DNA from: Pseudomonas sp. C1C7
Lineage (GTDB): Bacteria; Pseudomonadota; Gammaproteobacteria; Pseudomonadales; Pseudomonadaceae
NCBI RefSeq assembly: GCF_013359595.1
Contig: NZ_JABFMP010000015.1
Coordinates: 1 to 64,000 of the forward strand
DNA: 64,000 bases
Direction: 5' to 3'
Position numbers and translations under genes: made by a program. The notes beneath the pieces are model-generated. The model ran no database searches. It had not been told where the DNA came from and saw only the letters and a list, made by a program, of their open reading frames with translations. Positions within the stretch are counted from its first letter, which is position 1. The number at the start of each line of letters is the position of its first letter. Below are positions 1-8,126 of the stretch, piece after piece.

Positions 1-13
1 TTGTGGGGGGGGG

Positions 14-69
14 GTTGGCCCGCGATGGCGTACCTGAGATCGCCTTCGCGGGCAAGCCTCGCTCCTACA
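14..69. repeat. REP-like element, family C (copy 1, imperfect)
   Basis: An imperfect inverted repeat: CCCGCGATGGCG on the left is answered by CGCCTTCGCGGGCAAGC on the right, ending in GCTCCTACAG. It belongs to the 'GGAGCGAGCTTGCTCGC' palindrome family seen at about eight other places here. It lies upstream of the esterase gene and encodes nothing. Confidence 0.7.
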
Positions 70-106
70 GGTCCGATTTTTACCTGTATTTTCATAGGAC
101 TCTCCA

Positions 107-1063
107 ATGCCCGTACTGCCAGAACTTGAAGCCTTCCTCGAACTCGCCGAATTCGGCCGCCTCACCGGCAAAAGCCGCCCCATGCACGAACAAACCCCAC
201 AACAGGCACGCCTGGACTTCGAGGCCGCCTCGGGCTTTCTCGACGTGCCGCTGACCACCATTACCTGCGAAAACTTCACCATTCCCGCCCGCGACGGCCA
301 CAGCCTGGCCGCGCGCCTGTACCGCAACGGCCAGGCGGTCGACGGCCTGCAACCGGTGATGCTGTATTTCCACGGCGGCGGCTACGTCGTCGGCAGCCTC
401 GACTCCCACGATGCCCTCTGCCGTCGCCTCGCCGCCCAGGGCGGTTTCGCCCTGCTGACCGTCGATTACCGCCTCGCCCCGGAATGGAAATTTCCGACCC
501 CGGTGCATGACGCTTGCGACGCGGGCAACTGGCTCGTCCGCGAAGGCGCCGCCCACGGCCTGGACGCCAACCGCACGGCCCTGGCCGGCGACAGCGTCGG
601 CGCCACCCTGGCCACCGTCCTGTCGCTGATCGCCGTACGCCAACCCGAAGATCTGCGCCTCAACCCCAAGGCCCAACTGCTGGTCTACCCTGTCACCGAC
701 GCCACCACCCACCGCGCCTCCCACCGGGACTTCGCCGAAGGCTACCTGCTGGAAACCCCGACGCTGGACTGGTTCTACGCCCACTACGCCCGCACCCCGG
801 CGGATCTCGCCGACTGGCGCTGCTCGCCATTGCTGGCCGAAGACCTCTCCGGCCTGTCCCCGGCCCTGGTCTACCTCGCCGGCCATGATCCACTGCACGA
901 CGAAGGCCTGGCCTACGCCGAGCGTTTGCGCGCTGCCGGCAATGACATGACCTTGCTCGAACAGCCGGGCATGACCCATGACTTTTTGCGCATGGCGGGG
1001 TTGTTGGGGGAGGTGGCGGGGATTCATGACGAAGCGGCGAGGTGGGTGCGTTCGAAAATCTGA
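107..1063 (+). CDS. alpha/beta hydrolase, hormone-sensitive-lipase (HSL) type esterase
   Basis: A 318-residue hydrolase expected to cleave short-chain esters in the cytoplasm; no signal peptide is visible. The HSL oxyanion-hole motif HGGG begins at about residue 89 and the nucleophile elbow GDSVG places the catalytic Ser near residue 163. The expected Asp and His follow in the last third (AGHDPLHDEG, then GMTHDF). Length is normal for the family. It points toward the fpvA receptor gene and is separated from it by a repeat and a strong terminator, so it is not in that operon. Its natural substrate cannot be read from the sequence. Placement beside pyoverdine genes suggests but does not show a link to siderophore chemistry. 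Confidence 0.88.
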   Translation: MPVLPELEAFLELAEFGRLTGKSRPMHEQTPQQARLDFEAASGFLDVPLTTITCENFTIPARDGHSLAARLYRNGQAVDGLQPVMLYFHGGGYVVGSLDSHDALCRRLAAQGGFALLTVDYRLAPEWKFPTPVHDACDAGNWLVREGAAHGLDANRTALAGDSVGATLATVLSLIAVRQPEDLRLNPKAQLLVYPVTDATTHRASHRDFAEGYLLETPTLDWFYAHYARTPADLADWRCSPLLAEDLSGLSPALVYLAGHDPLHDEGLAYAERLRAAGNDMTLLEQPGMTHDFLRMAGLLGEVAGIHDEAARWVRSKI

Positions 1064-1073
1064 GCTGAAGATC

Positions 1074-1137
1074 AAAAGATCGCAGCCTTCGGCAGCTCCT
1101 GCAGGGAATCGGTGTAGGCGCTGCCGAAGGTGGCCTT
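1074..1137. repeat. REP/REPIN-like element, family A (copy 1)
   Basis: Left arm GATCGCAGCCTTCGGCAGC is answered imperfectly by GCGCTGCCGAAGGTGGCC. It is the first of nine family A elements in the window, all intergenic. Confidence 0.75.
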
Positions 1138-1160
1138 AAATGCAACACAAATCCCAACCC

Positions 1161-1196
1161 AAAAAAAATGCCCGCATCTCTCAACGCGGGCATTTT
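1161..1196 (-). terminator. Rho-independent terminator of fpvA
   Basis: An 11-bp perfect stem (AAAATGCCCGC at 1165-1175 with GCGGGCATTTT at 1186-1196) is followed on the minus strand by a run of T residues. It lies 17 bases past the fpvA stop codon. It could also stop transcription arriving from the esterase gene. Confidence 0.85.
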
Positions 1197-1212
1197 GGTT
1201 TTCAGCTCAGGC

Positions 1213-3693
1213 TCAGAAGTCGTACTTGGCCGTCAGCTGGAAGTTGCGCGGCTCGCCGTAGAAGGTGGTGCCGAAGTTGCCCAGGCCCGTCAGGTACTTC
1301 TTGTCGAAGACGTTGTTGGCGTTGGCGGTGAAGCTCAGGTGTTCGTCGTACTGAAAGCGGGTCATCAGGTCGACGAGGGTGTAGCCGCCTTGCTTGAGGT
1401 TGACGGTGGCGCCTTCGCCGCTGCCATCCACGCTCGGGTTGAAGGTCTGGCCGTAGAACGAGCTCTGCCAGCTGACCCCGCCGCCGACGGTGAACTGGTC
1501 CAGCGCGCCGGGCAGGCGGTAGGTGGTGAAGGTGCGGATCACGTGTTCCGGCTTGGTGGTGGCCAGCGGGAAGCCGAAGATGCGCTGCTCGTCATCGTCA
1601 CGGGTACGGGCGTAGGTATAGCCGGCCGACACGTTCCAGCCTTCGGCCAGTTCGCCGGCCATTTCCAGTTCCAGACCTTCGGTGGTGGCACCGGCGATCG
1701 GCTTGTAGACGTCCTGGCCGGTATCGGTGTTGGTGGTCACATACTGCGCGACGTTGTCCTGCTCGATGCGGAACAGCGCCAGGCTGGCGTTGAGCTTGCC
1801 TTCGAAGTAGGCGGCCTTGATACCGGTCTCGTAGGCATTGCCTTCTACCGGCTCCAGGGTCTTGCCGCTGGCGTCCTTGTAGATCTGCGGCTGGTAGATG
1901 TTGGTGTAGCTGGCGTACACCGAGTAGGTGTTGTTCAGGTCGTAGACCACACCGGCGTAAGGCGTGACCACACCGTGTTCCTTGTAGCTGGCGTGGGTAT
2001 CAGCCAGGCCTGCGCCCGGGTAGTAGGTGTAGTCCTCGTTGTACTTGAAGGTACTCAGACGACCACCGAGGATGAACGACAGATCGTCGGTCGGGCGCAG
2101 GCGGGTGGCCAGGTAGAGACCGTTCTGGCTCTGGGTGCGCTCGTACTTGCCGTTCTTCGGGAACTCCTGTTTGGCCAGGTGACCTTCCCAGTCGAAGATG
2201 TTGCCCGGCACCAGCTCGAAGGCACTGGTGTCGTAGGTGGCGCCGGTCTGACGCGAGTGAGAGGTCATGAAACCCGCCACCAGTTCATGCTCGCGGCCGC
2301 CCAGGGAGAACGGGCCGGAGACGTTGATGTCGGCGGTGTTCTGTACGCGATGGCCTTCCCAGCGACCCCAGTAGAAGAACATGCCTTCGCCGGTGGCGCG
2401 ATCCGGGTTGCCGCCGCTGGCCGAGGCCAGTTGGGTGTCGTGGTCGGTGGTTTTCTGGTCCAGGCTGAGCTTGAGCTTCCAGTCGTTGGCCAAGGCCTGT
2501 TCCAGGGAGGCGAAGTAGGTGGTGCTGTCGAAATCACGACGGCTCCAGTCGGCGCCCGGGTTGAAGCTGCGGGAGAAATCGGTGCGGCCACCGTCGGTGA
2601 AGAACGGCGAGTTGCCGGTCCAGGAACTGCCGCGCGGGGTGGCGCTGGATTTGTCGACGCCCAGGGTCAGCAGGGTGTCGTCGGTCAGGTCGGCCTCGAG
2701 GATCCCGTAGTACAGGTCTTTCTTCTGGCTGTAGTGATCGATGTACGAATCCTTGTCCTGGTAGGCGCCGACGAAACGACCGCGCACGCTGCCGCTATCG
2801 TTGAGCGAACCGGAGATGTCGCCTTCGGTGCGGTAGTTGTCCCAGGAACCGACGGTGCCGCTGACCGAGGCCTTGAATTCCTTGGTCGGCTTCTTGCGCA
2901 CCAGGTTGACGGTGGCGGCCGGATCGCCGGCGCCGGTCATCAGGCCGGTCGCGCCCTTGATCACTTCAACGCGGTCCAGGCTGGCGGCGTCGTCGGAGTT
3001 GTTCGGGTTTTCGCCGTAAACGCCGTCGTAGGGAATGTTCACGCCATCGTATTGGAAGTTGGTGATGGCGAAACCGCGCGCGGAAAACTCGGTACGGTCG
3101 CTGTCGTATTTCTGCATGGTGACGCCCGGCGTGTTGCGCAGGACATCACCCACGCTCTTTGAGCCCTGGTCGTCCATTTGCTGACGGGTCACCACGGTCA
3201 CCGTTTGCGGGGTTTCGCGAATGGTCAGCGGCAGCTTGGTGGCGGTGGTGGTGGCGCCGGTGGTGTAGGAACCGGTGTCTTCGGTGACCAGGCCCAGGGC
3301 CTGGCCGGAAATGGTGGTCGCGCCCAGTTGCAGGCTCGAGGAACCGCCGGAGATCAGGGTCACGCTGTTGCCGTTGATCTGGAACGAAATGCCGGTGCCC
3401 TTGAGCATCTCGGCCAGCGCCGCGGAAGGCTCCAGCGAACCGGACACCGCACGGGACTTGATGCCGGCGACCTGATCCGGGCTGTAGAGGATCTGCAGGT
3501 TGGTCTGCATGCCCAGTTCGGTCAGTGCGCTGGACAGCGGCTGCACGGCGATGCTCACTTTTACCGGTGCTGCGTTGGCCATCGTGCTCCCCAGCAACGT
3601 GGCGGTCAGCAGTACGCTGGTCAACAGGGTCTTGTGCAAGGACGGGCGCTGTACGGCCAGCGCGAGAGGTGTGCGGCGTGGAAGAGATCGCAT
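1213..3693 (-). CDS. fpvA: TonB-dependent ferripyoverdine receptor with signalling domain
   Basis: An 826-residue outer-membrane receptor that takes up the ferric siderophore and signals its arrival. A signal peptide ends near residue 42 (ANA-APV). A secretin/TonB N-terminal (STN) signalling domain covers roughly residues 45-115, the plug about 155-265, and the rest is a 22-strand barrel ending in Phe (AKYDF), as outer-membrane proteins do. The STN domain implies control of an anti-sigma/ECF sigma pair. It sits next to pvdE in the order typical of P. fluorescens pyoverdine loci, which is the main reason for calling it fpvA rather than a receptor for a foreign siderophore. It has no exact PvdS box upstream, but a Fur-like site is present. 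Confidence 0.88.
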   Translation of the reverse strand: MRSLPRRTPLALAVQRPSLHKTLLTSVLLTATLLGSTMANAAPVKVSIAVQPLSSALTELGMQTNLQILYSPDQVAGIKSRAVSGSLEPSAALAEMLKGTGISFQINGNSVTLISGGSSSLQLGATTISGQALGLVTEDTGSYTTGATTTATKLPLTIRETPQTVTVVTRQQMDDQGSKSVGDVLRNTPGVTMQKYDSDRTEFSARGFAITNFQYDGVNIPYDGVYGENPNNSDDAASLDRVEVIKGATGLMTGAGDPAATVNLVRKKPTKEFKASVSGTVGSWDNYRTEGDISGSLNDSGSVRGRFVGAYQDKDSYIDHYSQKKDLYYGILEADLTDDTLLTLGVDKSSATPRGSSWTGNSPFFTDGGRTDFSRSFNPGADWSRRDFDSTTYFASLEQALANDWKLKLSLDQKTTDHDTQLASASGGNPDRATGEGMFFYWGRWEGHRVQNTADINVSGPFSLGGREHELVAGFMTSHSRQTGATYDTSAFELVPGNIFDWEGHLAKQEFPKNGKYERTQSQNGLYLATRLRPTDDLSFILGGRLSTFKYNEDYTYYPGAGLADTHASYKEHGVVTPYAGVVYDLNNTYSVYASYTNIYQPQIYKDASGKTLEPVEGNAYETGIKAAYFEGKLNASLALFRIEQDNVAQYVTTNTDTGQDVYKPIAGATTEGLELEMAGELAEGWNVSAGYTYARTRDDDEQRIFGFPLATTKPEHVIRTFTTYRLPGALDQFTVGGGVSWQSSFYGQTFNPSVDGSGEGATVNLKQGGYTLVDLMTRFQYDEHLSFTANANNVFDKKYLTGLGNFGTTFYGEPRNFQLTAKYDF

Positions 3694-3736
3694 TACTTAC
3701 CAGTGCTCCTGAGAAAGTGTCGTGCAGAGTTTTTGT

Positions 3737-3754
3737 TAATAGGAATGATTATTA
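3737..3754 (-). promoter_or_regulatory. Fur-like site upstream of fpvA
   Basis: An AT-rich stretch, TAATAGGAATGATTATTA, resembles overlapping GATAAT-type Fur hexamers and lies 44 bases upstream of the fpvA start. The similarity is by eye only. The promoter used by the FpvI sigma factor probably overlaps this region, but I cannot assign its -35 and -10. Confidence 0.45.
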
Positions 3755-3824
3755 AGACGGGACGTCGTTGGAAAACCGGAAAGAAACCTGCAAAAAAATT
3801 TTCGAGATGGACTCCGATCCCCTG

Positions 3825-3905
3825 TGCAGGAGCTGTCGAGTGCAACGAGGCTGCGATCTTTTAAAGAGCAAGATCAAAAGATCGCAGCCTTCGGCAGCGC
3901 CTGCA
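3825..3905. repeat. REP/REPIN-like element, family A (copy 2)
   Basis: TGCAGGAGCTGTCGAG and GGCTGCGATCTTTT are answered by AAAAGATCGCAGCC and GGCAGCGCCTGCA. It lies in the gap between the pvdE stop and the fpvA promoter. Confidence 0.8.
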
Positions 3906-3935
3906 TGGGGCCGTCATGAAGTTTGAAATCAGCGG

Positions 3936-5585
3936 TCAGGCCGGCATCAACTCGGTCACCACCCGCCCGCGCTCCATGCGCACCAGCTGGTCGGCCACAT
4001 CGAAATAGCGGTCGTCGTGGGAGATCACGATGATGGTCTTGCCCAGGCGTTTCAGATCCGGCAGCAGCTCGGTGTAGAAAATCCGGCGGAAGGTCGGGTC
4101 CTGGTCGGCGGCCCATTCGTCGAACACCAGCACCGGGCGCTCTTCCAGCCAGGCGTTGACCAGCGCCAGGCGTTTGCGCTGGCCGGTGGAGAGGTCGGTG
4201 GTGGTGAAGCTGCCGTCCTTGACCCTGACCTTGTGCGCGATCTCCAGGCGTTCCAGGTATTTGTTGGCGTCTTCGGGAATGTGCGTGTCGCCCTGGACCA
4301 CGTCGTCGAACAGGTAGTAATCGGCGAAGACCGTGGTGAACAGCTGGCGATAGTCATCGCGGTTGTGCGCGTCGATGGCCTCGCCGTTGACCCGGATCTG
4401 CCCCTGTTGCGGCGTGTACAGACCCAGCAGCAGCTTGATCAGCGTGGTCTTGCCGCAACCGTTCTCGCCGACGATGAAGGTGATGTCGCCCTGTTTGATC
4501 GACAGGTTGACCGGCCCCAGCTGGAACGGCGCGGTACCGTCCACGGAAGGGAAGGCGTAGCGTACGTCCGCCAGTTGCAGTTCCTGCACGGCAGGTTTGG
4601 CGTCGGTCTTGTCGCTGAGCAGCAGGTGCGGTTCCGGGGTGGAGAATTGCTCGGACAACTCGGCGATGCGGCGGAAGGCGATCTGCGCGCGGCTCACGAT
4701 CGGCAGGGTGCTGATCAGGTGTTCCAGCGGGCCTTTCATGTACAGCAGCACCAGCACGAAACCGCTCATCACGGTTTTGTCGGCGCTCGGCCAGAAGGTT
4801 TGCAGGGCCAGGGCCAGGCCGATCACCACGAAGAACAGCATCGAGCCGAAGGTCTTGGCGATCACGAAGGTGTTGATCGAACGCACTTGGGTGTTGCAGA
4901 TGAACTCGGCGGTGCCCTTGATCCCCGAGCTGAACATGCGCTGGCGACGCGGGCGGTGAATGCGCAGTTCCTTGGCGCCCTCGGCGATGGCGTTGTAGTG
5001 CTTCTGCAATTCGTCCTCGGCTTCCCGGGCGGCCATGAAACCCTGTACGCCCTTGCTCTGGGCGTAGGCCTGGATGGCGGTGCCGATGAGGATCGCGGCG
5101 ACCATGATCAGGAACATCGGCCACGACAGGATCGCCAGGTAGCCCATGCAGCCCAGGGTCACGGTGACGGAAATCGCCAGCGGCGCGAAGGCGAAGGCGA
5201 AGTCGCTGATGGTGTCGACGTCGTGGGTCAGCACCGGGATCAGGCGGTGGCTGCGGTAGCGTTCGATCTGTTCGATCGGCGCCGACAGCACCTTCTCGCC
5301 CAGCTGTTTGCGCAGCTTGGCGATGATGTGCTGGCCGACGTAGTTGGTGCCGATGTCCGAACAGATCGAACTGGCCAGCGCCAACAGGCACAGCCCGGCA
5401 AACAGCGCGACCACGCCCTGGGTCAGGCCGCTGTCCGAATGCAATGCGTTGTTGATGGTCGCCAGCAGCACCGTGACGCTCAGGCCACCGACCATGCCCA
5501 GGATGATGGAAGCGGTGACGATGAGTCGAAAGGGTTTGAGCAGGGCGAACAATTCGCCGATGGCGCCTCGGGTGGGCTGGGTCAT
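3936..5585 (-). CDS. pvdE: pyoverdine precursor ABC exporter PvdE
   Basis: A 549-residue fused ABC exporter of the cyclic-peptide/siderophore type. Known PvdE proteins move the acylated pyoverdine precursor (ferribactin) from cytoplasm to periplasm. Six membrane segments fill about residues 1-300. The nucleotide-binding domain follows with Walker A GENGCGKTT near residue 375, signature LSTGQRKRL and Walker B VLVFDEWAADQDP, where the catalytic Glu is present. The start at 5585 is chosen because an exact PvdS box lies just upstream and the protein then begins directly before the first membrane segment. It reads toward fpvA. Confidence 0.93.
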   Translation of the reverse strand: MTQPTRGAIGELFALLKPFRLIVTASIILGMVGGLSVTVLLATINNALHSDSGLTQGVVALFAGLCLLALASSICSDIGTNYVGQHIIAKLRKQLGEKVLSAPIEQIERYRSHRLIPVLTHDVDTISDFAFAFAPLAISVTVTLGCMGYLAILSWPMFLIMVAAILIGTAIQAYAQSKGVQGFMAAREAEDELQKHYNAIAEGAKELRIHRPRRQRMFSSGIKGTAEFICNTQVRSINTFVIAKTFGSMLFFVVIGLALALQTFWPSADKTVMSGFVLVLLYMKGPLEHLISTLPIVSRAQIAFRRIAELSEQFSTPEPHLLLSDKTDAKPAVQELQLADVRYAFPSVDGTAPFQLGPVNLSIKQGDITFIVGENGCGKTTLIKLLLGLYTPQQGQIRVNGEAIDAHNRDDYRQLFTTVFADYYLFDDVVQGDTHIPEDANKYLERLEIAHKVRVKDGSFTTTDLSTGQRKRLALVNAWLEERPVLVFDEWAADQDPTFRRIFYTELLPDLKRLGKTIIVISHDDRYFDVADQLVRMERGRVVTELMPA

Positions 5586-5626
5586 GGAAGACAGTTCCTT
5601 GGGTCGGAAGGCAGATACCCAGTAGA

Positions 5627-5650
5627 ACGTGTGGTGCGGGAGGGAATTTA
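5627..5650 (-). promoter_or_regulatory. PvdS (iron-starvation) box for pvdE
   Basis: On the minus strand TAAAT (5646-5650) is followed by exactly 16 bases and CGT (5627-5629), matching the TAAAT-N16-CGT promoter used by the sigma factor PvdS. The start codon is about 40 bases downstream. Confidence 0.82.
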
Positions 5651-5683
5651 GAGGGGAGGGATGGGGGGCGTCGCAACACGGAC

Positions 5684-5817
5684 CTGTAGCAACTGACGAA
5701 GCCTGCGTTCGGCTGCGCGGCAGTCGCGAAACCTGTGCACCGGTTCTATCTGCAAGACCGCGGTGCCTGATTTCACGTCTGCTGCGCAGCCGAACGCAGG
5801 CTTGGCCAGTTGCTACA
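5684..5817. repeat. long hairpin repeat, family B (copy 1)
   Basis: Outer arms TGTAGCAACTG and CAGTTGCTACA enclose inner arms GCCTGCGTTCGGCTGCG and CGCAGCCGAACGCAGGC around a middle of about 60 bases. Compared with the other three copies, both arms carry paired substitutions that keep the stem intact. It lies between pvdO and pvdE. Confidence 0.8.
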
Positions 5818-5833
5818 AGGGACGGGGTGTGGG

Positions 5834-6688
5834 TCAGAGTTCGCGTACTACGCGAAAGCCCATCCAGTCGCCACGTTCCTGCGGGTACTGGCTGTTGCGG
5901 TTGCCGGAGCGGGAGAAGACCGGTGCTTCGCCCCAGTCGTTGCCGCGGATGCGTACGGCTTCGCAGTTGGCTTCCAGCCAGGCGCTGCCGTCGGTGGGGG
6001 CGCCGACGTAGTTGGGGTGTTCGCAGTCCTCGACCCATTCGTAGACGTTGCCGTGCATGTCGTACATGCCGAAGGCGTTGGGCGGGTAGCTGCCCACCGG
6101 CGAGCTGTAGCTGTAGCCGTCCGCCGGGCCGTAGGTGTTGGCGTGTTTCGCGATGCTGTATTCCTTGCCTTCGTCGAACGGGAAGGGGAACGGGCCCTTG
6201 GTGCCGCCTCGGGCGGCGTATTCGCGCTGGGCTTCGCTGACCATGCTGTATTTCTGTCCGGTCTTTTTCGACAGCCAGGCGACGTAGTTCTTCACGTCGT
6301 AAAAATTCATGCACACCGCCGGCTGGCGCGGGCTCTGCGGATAGCGCGGTTTGCTGGCGATGCACTCGCGGCCCGGGCGGGTGTCGCCGTTGGCGATGGT
6401 CACGCCACTCTCCTTCACATAACTGTCCCACTCGCCGGCGGTGATCTGGAAACGGCTCATGGCGAAGGGTCTGGCGAAGGTGACGTCGTGCATCGGGCCT
6501 TCATCGGGTTCGCGGCCGACCTCGTCGTCCGGGGTGCCCATGGTGAAGGTGCCGGCGGGGAGGACGACCATTTCGGGGCAGTTGCGGCAGTCCTTGAAGA
6601 CTTTGCCGGGTTGCGGTGGGGTGGCGGCCTGGGTGGTGGTGGAGAGGAGGGCTGTCAGGGCTGACAGAGCTAATAAATTGAGGGTCAT
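5834..6688 (-). CDS. pvdO: periplasmic pyoverdine maturation protein PvdO (FGE/SUMF1 fold)
   Basis: A 284-residue periplasmic protein with a signal peptide ending at about residue 21 (TTQA-ATPP). The formylglycine-generating-enzyme fold is clear: PAGTFTMGT near the start, GEWDSYV, MHGNVYEWVED and a C-terminal DWMGFRVVREL. In characterised pseudomonads PvdO is needed for the last oxidation forming the pyoverdine chromophore from dihydropyoverdine. It is the last gene of a pvdM-pvdN-pvdO unit. A 128-base gap before it has no PvdS box, so it is probably transcribed from the pvdM promoter. Confidence 0.92.
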   Translation of the reverse strand: MTLNLLALSALTALLSTTTQAATPPQPGKVFKDCRNCPEMVVLPAGTFTMGTPDDEVGREPDEGPMHDVTFARPFAMSRFQITAGEWDSYVKESGVTIANGDTRPGRECIASKPRYPQSPRQPAVCMNFYDVKNYVAWLSKKTGQKYSMVSEAQREYAARGGTKGPFPFPFDEGKEYSIAKHANTYGPADGYSYSSPVGSYPPNAFGMYDMHGNVYEWVEDCEHPNYVGAPTDGSAWLEANCEAVRIRGNDWGEAPVFSRSGNRNSQYPQERGDWMGFRVVREL

Positions 6689-6816
6689 GAGTCATCTCGA
6701 TTAGTCAAAACGCGGGGACGGGCTACCTGCGGTGATGAGCCTGTGGAAGGTGACCTGCGACGTTTCGACAAGCCCCCTCACCACAAGGGAACGCATTTCA
6801 GGGAAGGTTTTTCCGG

Positions 6817-8097
6817 TCAGGCGGTTTTGTTGAGCAGCGCCATGAACCGGTCGATCTCGTTTTCGCTGTTGAGCAAGCCAGGTGCAATGCGCACCACCGG
6901 CCCGGCGTCGCGTTCCACCGCGTCGCACACCACGCGGTTCTGCATCAGCTCGGAGGCGACTTTTTCACAGCTCTGCGCCTTGACCCGGAAGAACGTAAAC
7001 CCGGCGGACAACTGCGGGCTCTGCGGCGTCACCAACTCAATCCGCGGCTGTTCCAGCAGGCGATTCTTGGCATAGCTGTTGAGCTCATGAATCCGCGACT
7101 GTACGGACGCCTTCCCCAGATCCAGATGCAACTTGAACGCCTCATCCGCCGCCCAGCGATGCTCGAAACTGTGGTAACCGCCGGGAGTCATGATGGTCGA
7201 GAAGGTGGTCGCTTCGGAGAAGGTCGGAATGATCGGCGTGACGTCCTTCACCTCGGCCGAGCGCGCACAGATGATCCCGGTGCCACGCGGTCCGAACATC
7301 CATTTGTGGGTGCCGGCGATAAAAAAATCGCAGTGCATGTCGGGAAAATCCAGATCCTCGACGCCAAACCCGTGCACCCCGTCGACCACATAAAGAATGC
7401 GATCCTTCTCGTCGCGCTTGCGATTCAACTCATCCACCAGCTTGCCGATCTCGCCGATCGGCAACTTCACACCACTGCCCGATTGCACCCAGGTCATGCC
7501 CAGCACCCGAGTTTCCGGGCGGATACCGCTGGCGATCGAGCCCAGCACTTCATCCACTGATACATCGCGACTGTTCTCGAACAGCTTGAGCTTGCGCACC
7601 TGGGTGCCCTGGCGTTGCTGACGGAATTCCAGGGTGTAGTTGGTCGAGTAGTGCTCGTGCTCGCTGACCAGAATTTCCTGATCCGGGCGCACATGGATGC
7701 CACCGTAGATCATCGCCAGGCCTTCGGTGGTGCTGCCGGTGAGGGCGATCTGCTCGGGCTTGGCGTTCAAATAGCGCCCGGCCCAGACCCGTACGTTGTG
7801 CTCGCGTTTCTCGGTCTCCTGCAGATCCCAGTCCATGGCGCGACCGGGGTTGCGGTCGATGCTGGCGCGGTGCAGGTCGATGGCGTTGCGCACCGGTGTC
7901 GGGTGCGACGTCACCAGAAAGTTGGCGAAGTGCAGATAGTCCGGGTCCTGATTGAACAGTTGGCGCAACTGCATCCATTTGCCCTTGACCACGGGCGGCG
8001 AACTGGCGGCCAGCGCCGGCAGGTTCACCCCGGCAGTCAGGGGCAGGCCGGCGGCGAGAATGCCGGCCTGTTTGAGGAAGGAACGTCGGTTGGTCAT
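6817..8097 (-). CDS. pvdN: PvdN, Tat-exported PLP-dependent enzyme of pyoverdine side-chain modification
   Basis: A 426-residue protein of the aminotransferase class V family. The N-terminus NRRSFLKQAG followed by a hydrophobic stretch is a twin-arginine signal, so the enzyme acts folded in the periplasm. A PLP lysine is plausible in AGTHKWMFGPRG. In known systems PvdN converts the glutamate next to the chromophore to succinamide. I start at the Met before TNRRSFL, seven codons inside the longest frame, because that puts the Tat motif at the very N-terminus. It follows pvdM closely in the same operon. Confidence 0.92.
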   Translation of the reverse strand: MTNRRSFLKQAGILAAGLPLTAGVNLPALAASSPPVVKGKWMQLRQLFNQDPDYLHFANFLVTSHPTPVRNAIDLHRASIDRNPGRAMDWDLQETEKREHNVRVWAGRYLNAKPEQIALTGSTTEGLAMIYGGIHVRPDQEILVSEHEHYSTNYTLEFRQQRQGTQVRKLKLFENSRDVSVDEVLGSIASGIRPETRVLGMTWVQSGSGVKLPIGEIGKLVDELNRKRDEKDRILYVVDGVHGFGVEDLDFPDMHCDFFIAGTHKWMFGPRGTGIICARSAEVKDVTPIIPTFSEATTFSTIMTPGGYHSFEHRWAADEAFKLHLDLGKASVQSRIHELNSYAKNRLLEQPRIELVTPQSPQLSAGFTFFRVKAQSCEKVASELMQNRVVCDAVERDAGPVVRIAPGLLNSENEIDRFMALLNKTA

Positions 8098-8126
8098 GGC
8101 TTGGAATTCGCTAGGCAAAAGTGGCT

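Noticed and set aside
1168..3162. A 664-codon plus-strand frame opposite fpvA
   Set aside because: Antisense shadow of the receptor gene, with repetitive Val/Gly/Ala content and no recognisable motif.
4017..5651. A 544-codon plus-strand frame opposite pvdE
   Set aside because: Antisense shadow with no ribosome site or family similarity. The minus-strand ABC exporter motifs are unambiguous.
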